Source: Hyaloraphidium curvatum (taxonomy: Eukaryota; Monoblepharomycota; Hyaloraphidiomycetes; Hyaloraphidiales; Hyaloraphidiaceae). From it: DNA of 64,000 nt. The notes beneath the pieces are model-generated. The model was given only the letters and a program-made list of their open reading frames with translations, was not told the origin of the DNA and made no database searches. The position numbers and the translations under genes are program-made. This document shows positions 45,776 to 57,351 of the stretch, piece after piece. The stretch is from contig JAIVFI010000025.1 in assembly GCA_025558095.1 (NCBI GenBank), forward strand, positions 310,001 through 374,000, written 5' to 3'. How positions within the stretch are numbered: the stretch's first letter is position 1; every line of letters begins with the position of its first letter.

Positions 45776-47092
45776 ATGCAGGGCGCCCTGCGCGCGACTG
45801 CCTGCATTTCCCGCCGCTTTGCGCTGCTCGGCATCTCGTTCGCTGCCGAGCGAAGCGTTCCCGGGGGGAGCAACGCACTGGCCGGCCCCGGAGGATCTTT
45901 TCTCGCGCTCGTGAAGGCCTTCCCTCTCGGTGAACAGAGAGCATCGTTCCTGCGCCCGCATTCCACGAACCCGGCCGGGAACAGTACGGGCAAGGCCGCG
46001 ATGTCCGGCACGAAGCGGCCCCGTGCGGCGTCGGACGCCCCCGCTCCGCAGGACGGAACCCCGCGGCCCGCAAAGAAGGCCCGCGCCGACCACCCGAAAC
46101 CCACGGCGCAGAAACCCGCTCCCGCCTCTGCGGGCGCAGCTTTCGTGCGTGAACTGGCCAACAAGCGGGGGCACGACCAGACCTACTCCCATCCGCTCCC
46201 CATCAGCTCCCGCCCCATCCTCTCCGTCCTGTACCCCTCTACGGACCCCCCGAAGGGGATCGCGGTGCACTACACCAGCTCCCCCGAACGCGTGGATGCC
46301 TTTCTGGACTCTTTGCCCCCTCCCCCCTTTGCCCTGGGCTTCGACACCGAGAGCCGCCCCGTATTCCGCAAGGGCCAGCCGGCAAACCCGCCGTGCTGCG
46401 TGCAGCTGGCGACGGAGCGCGAGGCGCTGGTCGTGCACATCCGCCATGAGGGCGGCGGCGGACGGGCAGGGAGCGCGCTGACGCCCAAGCTGAGGGCGCT
46501 GCTCGAGGACCCGCGCGTGTTGAAGGTCGGCGTCGGGGCCGTGGAGGACGGAGAAGGACTCAGGCTCTCCTGGAAGGTGGCCGTCAAGGGATGCATCAAC
46601 GTCAACAGGGCGGCCGAATACTTTACCGGCGAGCGCGTGTTTGGCGAGACCAAGCACGAGCGCCTCGTGCGGTTCGAGCAGGAGCGCCTGATCCGGCGCG
46701 CGCTGTCGGCCCGCGAATCCGAATCCGAGGCCGCATCAGAAGCGGGAAGCACCGTCGCCGCATCGGAAGCGCCGTCGTCCGAGGGCTCGTTTGCCGAATC
46801 GCTGTCCACCCTGGCGGCGTCGGCCGACGAACCCTTCGGCCTGCGCCAGTTCCTCCCGGGCTACGGGCTCAAGAACCTGACCGCATTTTTCCTGGACACG
46901 CAACTCGCCAAGCCCAAGAGCATCAGCAGGTCGAACTGGGAGCGCTTCCCGCTCACGACGGCGCAGCTCGATTATGCCGCGCTGGACGCTTGGATCTCGC
47001 TGATGCTTTTTGTGCGTGTCAAGGACCTCGCCGGGCTGCAGAACATGAGGCTGTGGCACGCGGAGCACTCCAAGCACGGGCATTTCTACTGA
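45776..47092 (+). CDS. WRN-type 3'-5' exonuclease domain protein
   Basis: DEDDy-family exonuclease without a helicase domain. Motif Exo I is ALGFDTESRP, Exo II is around RVLKVGVGAVEDGEGL and Exo III is YAALDAWISLML, together giving the D-E-D-Y-D metal ligands. A Ser/Ala-rich acidic insert (SEAASEAGS) separates Exo II from Exo III. The gene is intronless, 438 codons from the ATG at 45776. That start gives MQGALRATACISRRFALLG, a plausible mitochondrial presequence. A second in-frame ATG at 46001 gives a protein starting with a bipartite basic NLS (KRPR ... AKKARADHPK). Substrate (DNA or RNA) cannot be told from sequence. Confidence 0.85.
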   Translation: MQGALRATACISRRFALLGISFAAERSVPGGSNALAGPGGSFLALVKAFPLGEQRASFLRPHSTNPAGNSTGKAAMSGTKRPRAASDAPAPQDGTPRPAKKARADHPKPTAQKPAPASAGAAFVRELANKRGHDQTYSHPLPISSRPILSVLYPSTDPPKGIAVHYTSSPERVDAFLDSLPPPPFALGFDTESRPVFRKGQPANPPCCVQLATEREALVVHIRHEGGGGRAGSALTPKLRALLEDPRVLKVGVGAVEDGEGLRLSWKVAVKGCINVNRAAEYFTGERVFGETKHERLVRFEQERLIRRALSARESESEAASEAGSTVAASEAPSSEGSFAESLSTLAASADEPFGLRQFLPGYGLKNLTAFFLDTQLAKPKSISRSNWERFPLTTAQLDYAALDAWISLMLFVRVKDLAGLQNMRLWHAEHSKHGHFY

Positions 47093-47211
47093 TTCCCTGC
47101 TTTTGGGATGTAGGGATCGGCGATGTAGTGCAGACTCCCGAAATGGACGGTGCGCGAGGCAAAGTCCTGCAATGACCAAGCCGTCCGATTCGTGACATTC
47201 TACACGTCCGC

Positions 47212-47994
47212 CTAGGATTGCGGGTACTCGCGGCCCTGCACCGCCTTGTCTTTGCGGTAGTTTGGCGGGAAGGGCCACCCGAACGTCTCGCCGCGCTCCT
47301 CCAACCGCCGCTCGGCCTCGACGCGCGCCCAGACCGTGGGCCTGTCGGGCAAATGAGTTAGGAAGTCCAAACAAAAACAAGCACGGCCCGGCGAAGGCAC
47401 GACGCGTAGTCCACTCTCCGGCATGGCGGCCGCGCAACGCAGGGCGCAAGTAGGGCGCAATACCGGCAGCCACCCGACGATACGCAGCCACGCCAACCAA
47501 CGCGTGATCCGAACGCGAGCCAACCATTCCCAAATCCCGTCGAGAGACTCACTTGTGGTCAGGCTTCTTGGAGTAGAGGTACGCAAACACGACGACTCCC
47601 CCGACGAAACCCGTGTAAATGGGCGCCTCCCACCACTCCCACTTTCGCTTCTGCCCCGGAGGAAGCGGCTGCCGGTATGGGAAGCGTCAGTCGGCGTTCT
47701 CTTCGTCCTCGATCCGAACCCAGGTCCCGGGCCCGTGTCCGAGTCCTCCGCGGACGGATCGCCTCTTGGCGATGCCATCCGACTGGCCCAAGCCGTCCAC
47801 TCGGATCCGCGATGCGTCCGATCGCTTTCCGTCCGGCTCCGGATGCCCGTTTCGTACCGACGTTGCGGCCCCACCTTCTCGTTGAAGAGGTACCCGCCCG
47901 GCTCGTAGAAGGGCTCGTCCCCGTGGCCGGCCCGCCGCACGGAAGAGGAGTGGAATAGCCGTCGCGGCAGCAGCCGCGCTCGGGCGAGGAGCAT
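47212..47994 (-). CDS. NDUFB11: Complex I ESSS subunit (NDUFB11-like)
   Basis: Accessory membrane subunit of NADH:ubiquinone oxidoreductase. The start LLARARLLPRRLFHSSS is a typical mitochondrial presequence. Next come GGYLFNEK-PLPPGQKRKWEWWE, the family signature ahead of the single membrane helix (FVGGVVVFAYLYS), then KKPDHKPTVWARVEAERRL and a C-terminal tail ending REYPQS. About 120 residues in three exons. Its introns (47669-47874, 206 nt; 47342-47552, 211 nt) are three to four times longer than nearly all others here. Confidence 0.88.
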   Translation of the reverse strand: MLLARARLLPRRLFHSSSVRRAGHGDEPFYEPGGYLFNEKVGPQRRYETGIRSRTESDRTHRGSEWTAWASRMASPRGDPSAEDSDTGPGPGFGSRTKRTPTDASHTGSRFLRGRSESGSGGRRPFTRVSSGESSCLRTSTPRSLTTSESLDGIWEWLARVRITRWLAWLRIVGWLPVLRPTCALRCAAAMPESGLRVVPSPGRACFCLDFLTHLPDRPTVWARVEAERRLEERGETFGWPFPPNYRKDKAVQGREYPQS

Positions 47995-48184
47995 CGCGCG
48001 TTTGGGATGGGTGAGGGGTAGGAGAGGACGGGCCTCTACTTCGCCGCGCCGCACTCCCACCAGTGGTGGCGCCTTCCTCGAACACTGTTGGACAAAACCT
48101 GCCGGAGACCAGAGGCAGGCATCGTTTCTGCTCTATTGGAGCTTTTGAAGCAGTCCCATTGATCTTTCGGCGCCGCCTCACAGG

Positions 48185-48810
48185 ATGGCTCCCCAGATTT
48201 CGGCCAGCGCCTCGCCGGGCGCCCGCGTGTACCCTACGCCGCAACTCAAGACCTTCTTCGGAAGGACATTCTGGCCAGCACCCATATTTAAGTCTGTCTG
48301 GCCTTTCCTGTTCACTTTCACGGGTCTGGTGTTCATGAACCGGGCGTTGGTGACCGCGATGGAGAACGGTGGGCACTTCGCGGCGTCCAAGGGCCGCAAA
48401 ACTCACCCGTGCGTCCCATCCGCCAGACCCGTACGACAAGTGGAACCGGCAGGTGTGCGTATTGGGTGCTGGGCGGGGCCTGGGAGACGGGGAGGTGTTT
48501 CGGAGGGGCTGGAGGCGTTCCGCCCGTTTCGACGACGGGGCTGCGGCAAGGGCCCATCCGCCTTTGCGGTCCCGGGATGTGGGCTGGAACAGCGTCTGCC
48601 GCACTGCCTTGGGTCGGATAATTCGCGGAAGGACCACCGGTCGGGATGGAAACGGGCGAATCTGGGTTTCGCAGGTCGGCAAACAGCATCTCACGAAAAT
48701 TGCCTTGCAGGGCCATCGTCAACGCCGACACCGCGAAGGGCAAGGAGAAGGGCGAGGCCACTGCCTATTACATGGAGCAGCGCAAGAAGGCCGAGGAGAA
48801 GCACCACTAG
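48185..48810 (+). CDS. ATP18: Mitochondrial ATP synthase subunit i/j (Atp18-like)
   Basis: Small F1Fo-ATP synthase membrane subunit. The segment WPAPIFKSVWPFLFTFTG, then VFMNRALVTAMENDPYDK, reproduces the Atp18 pattern (FPTPI, a single membrane helix, NDP). I resolve three exons: 48185-48368, 48427-48454 and 48711-48810, about 103 residues. The middle exon of 28 nt supplies DPYDKWNRQ and sets the frame for the charged tail (AKGKEKGEATAYYMEQ). The last intron, 48455-48710, is 256 nt, unusually long. The N-terminal 30 residues and the long charged tail go beyond the 59-residue yeast protein. Confidence 0.75.
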
Positions 48811-49021
48811 ACGGCTTTTGTACGCGGCCTCTTCAATTCACGGTTGCCCAGATTCCGCCAGATCATCGTTCAATTATCACCGGGGTACCTACTACGAGCC
48901 TCCTGGGTCTACGGATGCCCGTCCGTGCTGGGGATTCTGCGCGCAGGAAGCACTGGACGGCCGGTGTACAACTCAGGCAACTCGAGCAAGAAAGAGTAGT
49001 TGATTGAGATACACGTCGGCA

Positions 49022-52000
49022 TTACTGACCATCGGTAAACACAGTCGAGGTGGTACCCGTCCTCTTTACGGGGCCTTTCGCCATGGGCAGCTTTGTGCCG
49101 CCCTCGGTCCGCGGGACCGACACACCCGGGATCTTGCTCGCGTCCGGCCGCGAGGACTGTGCCGATGCCGGCCTTCTAAGTTCGCCCACAGTTCCAGTCA
49201 CCTGGGTGCCGCTGGCGACGCTGCCCCGGGAGTCCGATCGTTCCAATTGCGGGGCGTCATTCCGCTCCGATGCCCTGCTCTCCGATCTAGACGGAGGCAA
49301 GGGGGCCTCTTCCGCCGCGCGGATGTCCTCATCGTAAATGTCGCTCTGCGAATCGCTCGTTGCGAGCGCATCGTCCGGCGACACCGGCGTGGGAAGAGTG
49401 GCCGCAGCTGCTGCAGCCGACGACCTGAACTCGGCCAGGATGACGTCTACAAAACGATGAGGGTAAGCTATGGGAACTTGTCCGTGGCATTCAGCAGACC
49501 CACCGTGTGGTCGAGTAAGATCCCAGGACTGCGGATACCGGTACTTGCGGCGGGGAGGCGTAGATCCTGTACTCTCGTCCTTCTTGAGGTCCCGGTCCAA
49601 CAAGCTGTTGGTAGACTCCGCAATGGTGGCAATGTGCCAGTCGTGATCCTGCCCCCGTGATGCATCGGCTTTGGCGCTCCGTTGCTTCCAGGAATCGAGG
49701 TCGTCAATACGCTGTCTCGCGCCCTCAAAGCCAGCACCGAGCGTAGCACGAGCGATTTCGAGATTGCGGTCGACCAACAAGCGCGATGCCTCCGCGGCAG
49801 TCTTGTGGCCGTTTGCGAAAGAGGCAACCGTTGCAGTTGCTGTAGAGGAGCAATTTACCAAACCATGTGCAGGGGGCCCTTCGATTCGACCTACCCATGG
49901 AAACGGCACCGCCAAGTTGTCCGCCCATGGCCGTGAACGACGCCAAGTCGGCCGACCTGCGTTCGGACGCTTTGGCACGTCCTTCGACCATCGCCCTCTC
50001 CCAGGCAGCGCGCTGCGCGTTCTCGCGCCCCATCGCATTCTCCTTGGCAGCCTGCAATGCGCGCACAGAGCGGTCAATGCCCGCAGAGAGCTGCCGTTGC
50101 TGCTCTTCCGTGGCAGCTTTGGTTGATGCAAAGGCCCTGCCGACGTCCTGGAAGGCCTTCATGCCGTTCTCGTTGGAGGATGCAAGTCGCCGCGTTAGCT
50201 CCGAATGATCCTTGGCGCGCTGCTCCGACATCGCAAGGAGAAGACTGTTGATGGTTTGCAGCGCTTCAGTCTGCCGCCGCTCCGCTTCTTCGGCCTGCCT
50301 AGCCAGGAGGGATTCGACCTGGGCATACTGGTCCGAAAGAAGAGAGAACTGCAGACAGCATTTCAAGCATCGACCTGTGAACGGCAACGTCCAACGAACC
50401 TGCTGGTTCAGCCTTTCTTCGACTTCGGCAGCACTCTCGTTCAGCTTCCTCTGCAGAGAAGCCGAATGCGTTTCCATCGCGACCCTGATTTCCGAAGCGC
50501 CTTCCTCGATCTGCTCTGCCCATTGCTCGATCTGCGGGGATCAGCAGCGTGACAACTATCCAATGCGAAAGGCCCACCTCGCTATCCCATTGCGATGAGA
50601 AAGCCTCCCACGAGCCCAAAAGCTGCGACCAGCTGGCCTCGTCCGATTTCGCCATGGAGCCGACGGACTGCGACAGTTCCGCGAGCAAGCGTTCCATGTC
50701 GGCCAGCTGGGTCTTCATCGGTTCGGTCAGGGCGGTTTCCGAGTAGGCCAAAAGACCCTGCAGCGCTTCCAAAACGGAGTCCGTCTGTTGCTGCAGCATT
50801 TCGGTGCCCCGGGCGTGCTCGTGTTCGGCTGCCTCGCGCCAGTGAAGCAGTGCTTGCCCGAGTGTCTGCAGCTCCGTAGTGCGGTCCTCGCGGAACTTGT
50901 TCGAAGACGACGAAAGCGAAGCAAGACGGTTCCGGATGCTCTGCCGGAAATCCGAGATGACGGCATCGTTCAGCTCTTCGACCATGATCTTGCGTTCTGT
51001 GCAACATTATGAATGGATTGCCGGTCCTGCACCAAGCCATTGACTTACCTAGCTTGTCATGCACAGCGTCCAAATCGGCAAGGCCACCGGTCGCCACCTT
51101 GTGCAAGGTCTTGGCGACATCGTCCAGCTTGGCCTCCGTGGCCTGGTGCGACTGCGTGAGAACCTGCTGCTCCCGGAGCATCGTGCGCGTTTCCTCGAGA
51201 TGCTGCTCCGTCTTGGCCAGCGCTATACGGACGCGCTCGTACTCGGCCTCAACGAGCGTGAGCTTGCTCCGCTCCTTGACAAGCTCGTTCCGGACCTGCT
51301 GCAGAGCTTCCTCTCGCCGTTTTAAGGTCTCCTCGCGCTCGGTGGAAGCTTTGGTGAGCTCGTCGATGCGGTCCTTGCGTCCTTGCTGGTCCTCCATGAG
51401 CTCGTTGTATCTTTCCAAAGTCAGGTAGACTCCAGCTTTCTCGCGAGCCGCCAGCAGGTCGACCTTGAGCCGCTCGATCTCCGAGACGTACTCGCGGATG
51501 AGCGCCTTCTTGGTCATCCTCTGGTTGACCTCGGGCTTGTTGCGGATGTTCTTCGCCCGATGTGCGTAGTCCAGAGTGGAAAGAGATTCGTCCAGGTTCA
51601 CGCGAGCGGGGCTGATGGTCGCGATGATGCAAGTCTTTGTCCGACCTGTCAAGCGCCGGCGGCGTTAGCTCGGCACCACAAAACAGCGGGACAAACCCAC
51701 CTCCGAGCGAGTCCTGCAGAAGCCTTGTGAGCTTGCTTTCGCGGTAAGGGATGTGCTGCGACTTTTCGACCAGGTTGTTGATGACGCGCCCGAGGGTGAG
51801 CAAGCTCTGGTTGATCATGCCGGCTTCCCTCGCCCTCTTGCTCTCCGCTCCCGACCGTCCAATGTTCTCCGAGCCGGCCAAGTCGACCAGGTTCAGCTTG
51901 CCGACCTGGACGTAATTGATCAGGGGACGCTGGAATCGCAACAACATCGCAGATCCCACTTTGAGCAAGTCTTCGCCCTCTGGAGTAGCTTCCTTGGTGT

Positions 52001-52954
52001 GGACCGTTATCGAAAAGACGCAATGAGAACGACTGCGAGGTCCATGTTAGGTGACCGTCCTCGAAAACCCGAAAAGTCGACTCGCCTTGACTTGTCGTTC
52101 ATCAGAGTTCCGGCAGTCTGCCGACGCTCCGCTCCCTTCCTGAGCACGCCCAAGACGTCCTTGACGTTCTTGACGAGCACCTCCTCGAGCCCCTGGATGA
52201 CCACGCTCCCGCGCCCTTTGGCGTCCTCGAAGAGCCTCAGCTTGGTGTTGAGCCCGTCGACGCCCAGGAGGTCGTTGAGCTCCTCGTTGTAGAGCTCCAG
52301 CATCGAGACCCGGACGGAGTAGTCAGTGGAGGTCGACTCGAGGATGGTGAAGAGCTGGTGCAGCGCGCGCGGAATGATGCCCGCGTGGGTGTTTTCAAAC
52401 ACGGTCCCTTCGAGCGAGCCCTCCATCGTGTAGGTCTTGCCGGTGCCGGTCTGTCCGTAGGCAAAGAGCGTGCAGTTGTACCCCATGAGCACCTCCTCCA
52501 GCATCGGGGCAACGACCTCGTGGTAGACGAGCTCCTGGTCGGCTTTCGGCAGCGGTTGTCAGCTGTCCGAAACGCCCTGCGGGCCCGGGAAGACGCGTAC
52601 CATCGGGACCGAACGCCTTGTCGAACGTGTACGTCTTGCTGCTAAGATCAGACGGCGTGGTCTTGACGTGGATCTCCTTCCCCTTGGTCCCGTTGGTCGT
52701 CACGCATACGCTCGAGTTCTCCCGGATCTCCTTCTGGCTCCTCGGCCTGGCGGGGCACCGTTCAGCCCCACGTTCCGCAGACCCCGCTCCGAACCCGACC
52801 TCAAGCGCACGACGACCTGGATGTTGGCCTCCTTGGACTCGGGCTCCCGCGCCGGCGCGGCCTGCGACGAGGTCGACGCGGCGAACGCGGCGGCCGCCAT
52901 GTGCGCCTCGCTCTTCCCCGGGCTGAACACCACCGCGTGCGGCGCCGAAGACAT
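49022..52954 (-). CDS. KIF11: Kinesin-5 (BimC/Eg5) spindle motor
   Basis: Tetrameric plus-end motor that slides antiparallel spindle microtubules. The motor domain starts at [11 protein letters not shown], with the P-loop [27 protein letters not shown], switch [22 protein letters not shown] and [15 protein letters not shown]. The neck and coiled coil follow ([20 protein letters not shown], then [12 protein letters not shown]). The tail holds a BimC box, [19 protein letters not shown], whose Thr is the Cdk1 site in kinesin-5s, and ends in a disordered Ser/Pro region. Start 52954 ([17 protein letters not shown]), stop 49022-49024. Many short introns. The BimC box distinguishes it from other kinesin families. 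Confidence 0.95.
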
Positions 52955-53196
52955 GCAGCGGCGCGATAGAGCGGATGCGCGGCCGGAGGTGCGGCGTGGT
53001 CCGGCTCAGGACCGGAGGGCGAGGCGGGCACGTCCGGTCCGGAGGCACCCCGCTTCCAGCGAACCGGCGCGCCCGGAGAAAATGCACCAGCCGGTTCTCC
53101 GAGACAAGAGCCTCAGAGTAGTTCGCTCGCCGCGCAGAGCCGCAAACGGCTCGCAGGCGTGTAACGGGCCGAGCGAATTCGGAATGAAGCTGTGTT

Positions 53197-53454
53197 TCAG
53201 AGTGCCGTGAGTAGCCGCGGCCGGCACGGTTCCCTCCCCGAGGCCGACAACAAGTCCTCCCGCTGTTGCAGAAGCGCATGCTCTGCTGCTTCTCGTTTAG
53301 CTTCTTTTGCTGTCGATCCAGCGACCTTCATTGGGACGGACTGCCACGGGCCCGGACAGCCGCTCCACCCAGACAAGACGTGGACCAGCAAGCAAGGTCA
53401 AGATCCGCCCCTCAATCCGATATCCTCTACCAGCAACTGATACAGGGCCTCCAT
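53197..53454 (-). pseudogene. dsRBD-like fragment with in-frame TGA
   Basis: An 86-codon frame starting MEALYQLLVEDIGLRGGS has a TGA at codon 19. It then continues in the same frame to a segment resembling the end of a double-stranded RNA-binding domain (VPMKVAGSTAKEAKREAAEH). Only the second half is recognisable. It may be a decayed gene, or a real gene whose intron removes the stop: a GT donor after codon 8 and an AG before SVPMKV would excise 90 nt in frame. It lies 48 bp downstream of the NDUFS7 stop. The region 52955-53196 beside it is non-coding as far as I can see. Confidence 0.35.
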
Positions 53455-53502
53455 CCGACTCGACCATCCTCCAAGCAGGGCATCGGCCGTCGGCGAAGGA
53501 GT

Positions 53503-54606
<1,104 letters not shown>

Positions 54607-55008
54607 CGCGGCGCGGCGGGCGGAAGCGGCGATGGGACGGGGCAGGCGCCTTTAAGACTGAGGTGGTGGAGCACGGCGCCGCGGCGTCGGCTCAAACTCG
54701 GCCTCCCCGCGGAACAATCAGCCCCGCGATTGGCAGTCGGAAGAACCCAGACTCCACCGACGAGCTGCGAGAAGAGCTCCGCAGTCTGTCGCACGCGTTT
54801 GTTGCCCCGATTCCTCTCTTCTCCGCCCACGGGCAGACCCTGCCTCCCACCCTGTCCCGTGACACGAAAACATCAATCAAGGCGATCGTGGGCGACGGAA
54901 CTGCCGGGCAATCGCGTTGTACCGCTCAGTCAGTGCGATCGGACCGAGGAAACGTGGTGCTATTGAGGTGTGCGATCATTTCCATCCCGCTGAAGTGCTC
55001 TGGCCGAG
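54607..55008. other. Divergent promoter region, NDUFS7 / SnoaL-like gene
   Basis: About 400 bp between divergent genes, presumably both promoters. No other feature was seen. Confidence 0.5.
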
Positions 55009-55416
55009 ATGGAGGCGCCGGCATCCGATCCGCTGCAGCTGGCGAGGCAGTACCTCGACGCGATCGAGCGTGGGACGACGGGAGACGCCCTGGCCGCCTT
55101 CTTCACCGACGACGTGGTGCAGGAGGAGTTTCCGAACCGCCTCGTGCCCGCCGGCGCGCGCCGCGATCTCGCGGACATCCTCGCAGGCGCGGAGCGCGGG
55201 CAGAAGGTGCTCTCGGCGCAGAAGTATGAGATACTGGAGAGCCTCGTGGACGGCGAACGGGTCGCCTTGGAAGTGCTGTGGGTCGGGACCCTGGCGATCC
55301 CTATCGGGTCGATACCCGCGGGAGGAGAGATGCGGGCGCGCTTCGCCGTCTTCCTGACCTTCCGCGGCGGCAAGATCGCGCAGCAGCGCAACTACGACTG
55401 CTTCGAACCGTGGTGA
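55009..55416 (+). CDS. SnoaL-like/NTF2-like fold protein
   Basis: A 135-residue intronless ORF (MEAPASDPLQLARQYLDA) with the outline of the NTF2-like/SnoaL superfamily. The N-terminal helix leads to ALAAFFTDDVVQEEFPNRL, a helix (ARRDLADILAG), then beta strands (VALEVLWVGTLAIPIG, FAVFLTFRGGKIAQQRNYDC). Members include small cyclases, isomerases and many proteins of unknown role; no substrate can be assigned. It is probably a cytosolic single-domain protein, with no signal peptide or membrane segment. Lack of introns in an intron-dense region, and abundance of the family in bacteria, make transfer possible but unproven. Confidence 0.7.
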   Translation: MEAPASDPLQLARQYLDAIERGTTGDALAAFFTDDVVQEEFPNRLVPAGARRDLADILAGAERGQKVLSAQKYEILESLVDGERVALEVLWVGTLAIPIGSIPAGGEMRARFAVFLTFRGGKIAQQRNYDCFEPW

Positions 55417-55661
55417 TGCTCATCGTTCAGCTTGCCGACGGCTTGACAGCTCCATGTGGTGGATCTGCAGAAGTGCAGTCCATTTTTGACGTTGAGCTTT
55501 CGTGCTTTCATGACTGGCTGCTTCGCAATAGAATGCAAGTACAGCTGGCTTCTTCTAGAAGAGAGAGCTGGAAGAGCTAGCTCGGAGGTTGCTGGAGTGC
55601 CGGCGTGGTGTTGACCGCACGATAGAGCCGACGCTGCTCCAAACATCGCCACTCCAAAGAC

Positions 55662-57026
55662 ATGGCGTCCACCGCCGAGCTCGAGGACCTCCGGGCCAAG
55701 GTCGCCTCGCTGGAGCTGCAGCTCAACGTCGAAAAGGCAGCCCGCGCCGTCACGGAGCGCTTGCTGGCCAAGGCCCTCGCGTGGGCGAGTTAGGAACGAG
55801 CGAGGCCCGCACCCCGAGACAACGAAGTCGCCGCCATCGAGAGCGCCGCTCTCCCGCTCGAGCTCATCGTCGAAATCGGAAGGCACCTGGAGCCCGGCTC
55901 GAGGACCCTCGCCAACATGATGCTCGCCTGCCGCGGCTTCCACGAGCTCCGGCTCCCGTTGTCCCTCTCTCGCCTGAGCCTCAAGTGGATGCTCCAGAAG
56001 CCAGAAGTGCACATCAACCGCATGCTCGACGCAAGTCTCGCCGATGGGAGGCTCAGGCACGTGCGCGAGCTCAACATCGTTGGGTTCGGCGGGGGACTGC
56101 GGTTTGCCGTGATGGGCCCTGAACTGAGGAGCCTCAAGTGCTCGTTCAAAGACTCGCAGGAGGCTACAAACTTCTGGATTGTAGTCAAGCGCGGCTGCTT
56201 TTCAGAACTGACCTCCCTGGACATGCATCTTGACACCGCGGCCAGGGACTTCCTTTTCAGGCACGTCGAGGAGCCTGTTGGCGCACGGCAGGTTCCCACT
56301 ACACGAGGCACTCTGCCGAAGCTGAGGCATGCAGTCTTCTCCGGCGATGCCCGAGCGACGAACACCTTACTCATACTGAGCACGGCCGCTCCCGGGCTGG
56401 AGGTCTTCGAATGCCACCTGAGCAACCTCCATGCCCTCGGAGAGTACGTGCACATTGTGCTCCCGCCTTCGCTGATCCCCAAGATCAAGAGCTGGCAGTA
56501 TGAAGACATCGAGGACTTTTTCGCCCTGGTGGAGACTTTCCCCAGCTTCCGGCCCGAGACCCTCGTGCCAGGAATCCACAGAAGAGTCATATCTCTCAAC
56601 GAATGGGAGCAACTTGCGGAGCAGGACTTCCTCTGCCATGTGACCTTCAAACGTGTCGAGTCCTGGGACTTCGGCTTTGGTCTGCCGCGGAACCTGGAAA
56701 CCCTCACGATCCAGCACCTCCATCTGACTGGGACGACCTCAATCGGCCATCAGGAGCTCGAAGCAGCTACCCTCCGGAGCAGATCGTCGTGCAAGGTCCG
56801 GATTCAGGGGTTCGATCACGGAAGTCGATTCTGGTGGGACACGGCTCCCCAGGCGATCCTGCAGGAGATCCGCGTGTGGATAGGCGCCGAGAACATCACC
56901 TTCGGCTGCGACGTTGGCACCGTCCTTACGGACCTGGAGCTCTTGCGGCAGAAAGACATCAAGCCCTGGGAGACCGCCGCCCGCTCCACGATCTCGCCAT
57001 CCCTCGCGCATCATGGGACAGCTTGA
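55662..57026 (+). CDS. F-box protein with N-terminal coiled coil
   Basis: Probable substrate receptor of an SCF ubiquitin ligase. Exon 1 (55662-55748) encodes a short coiled coil (LEDLRAKVASLELQLNVEK). A 45 nt intron (55749-55793) restores frame to the F-box: AALPLELIVEIGRHLEPGS, then LANMMLACRGFHELRLP, the LPxELxxEI...C+xFxxL pattern. The remaining 330 residues look like divergent leucine-rich or beta-strand repeats (LRSLKCSF, LEVFECHLSNL, LETLTIQHLHLTG). Expanded families of this type are common in fungi; the target is unknown. The TGA at 57024-57026 overlaps another open frame (see next). Confidence 0.75.
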
Positions 57027-57279
57027 GGAACCGAAAATACAACTGCAGAACCAGCTCGAGAGCGTTCTCGGCAGCGACGATGACCAGCCCGAGAGCTTGT
57101 TCGGCAGGGGCCAGCACGAGAGCCTCTTCGGCGAACAGCTCGGCAGCGACGACTACCAGCTCGGCAGCGACGACGGTCAACTCGGCAGCGACGGCTACCA
57201 ATTCGACTTCGGGGGTTCGGCCGAGCCGAGGTCGAGATCGAGGCAAACCATTTTGAATGAAAATGTACAGCGCGCCTAG
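57014..57279 (+). CDS. Uncertain 88-codon ORF with 7-residue repeats
   Basis: Begins at an ATG overlapping the F-box stop by 13 nt in another frame. It encodes a Gln/Asp/Ser-rich sequence with consecutive QLGSDDY, QLGSDDG and QLGSDGY units. No family recognised. It could be the true C-terminus of the F-box gene reached by an unseen splice, a downstream small ORF, or chance. The gap from here to 57351 shows nothing else. Confidence 0.3.
57136..57198 (+). repeat. 21-nt tandem repeat, three units
   Basis: Units start at 57136, 57157 and 57178 and share the core CTCGGCAGCGACG. The period of 21 nt equals seven codons, so the repeat is in phase with the open frame. Confidence 0.85.
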
Positions 57280-57351
57280 TCCTTGACGAGCAGCCCCTTT
57301 TCGGAGACGTAGATCCCGGATGAAGGGCGATTTAATTGATCCGGCTGCGAA

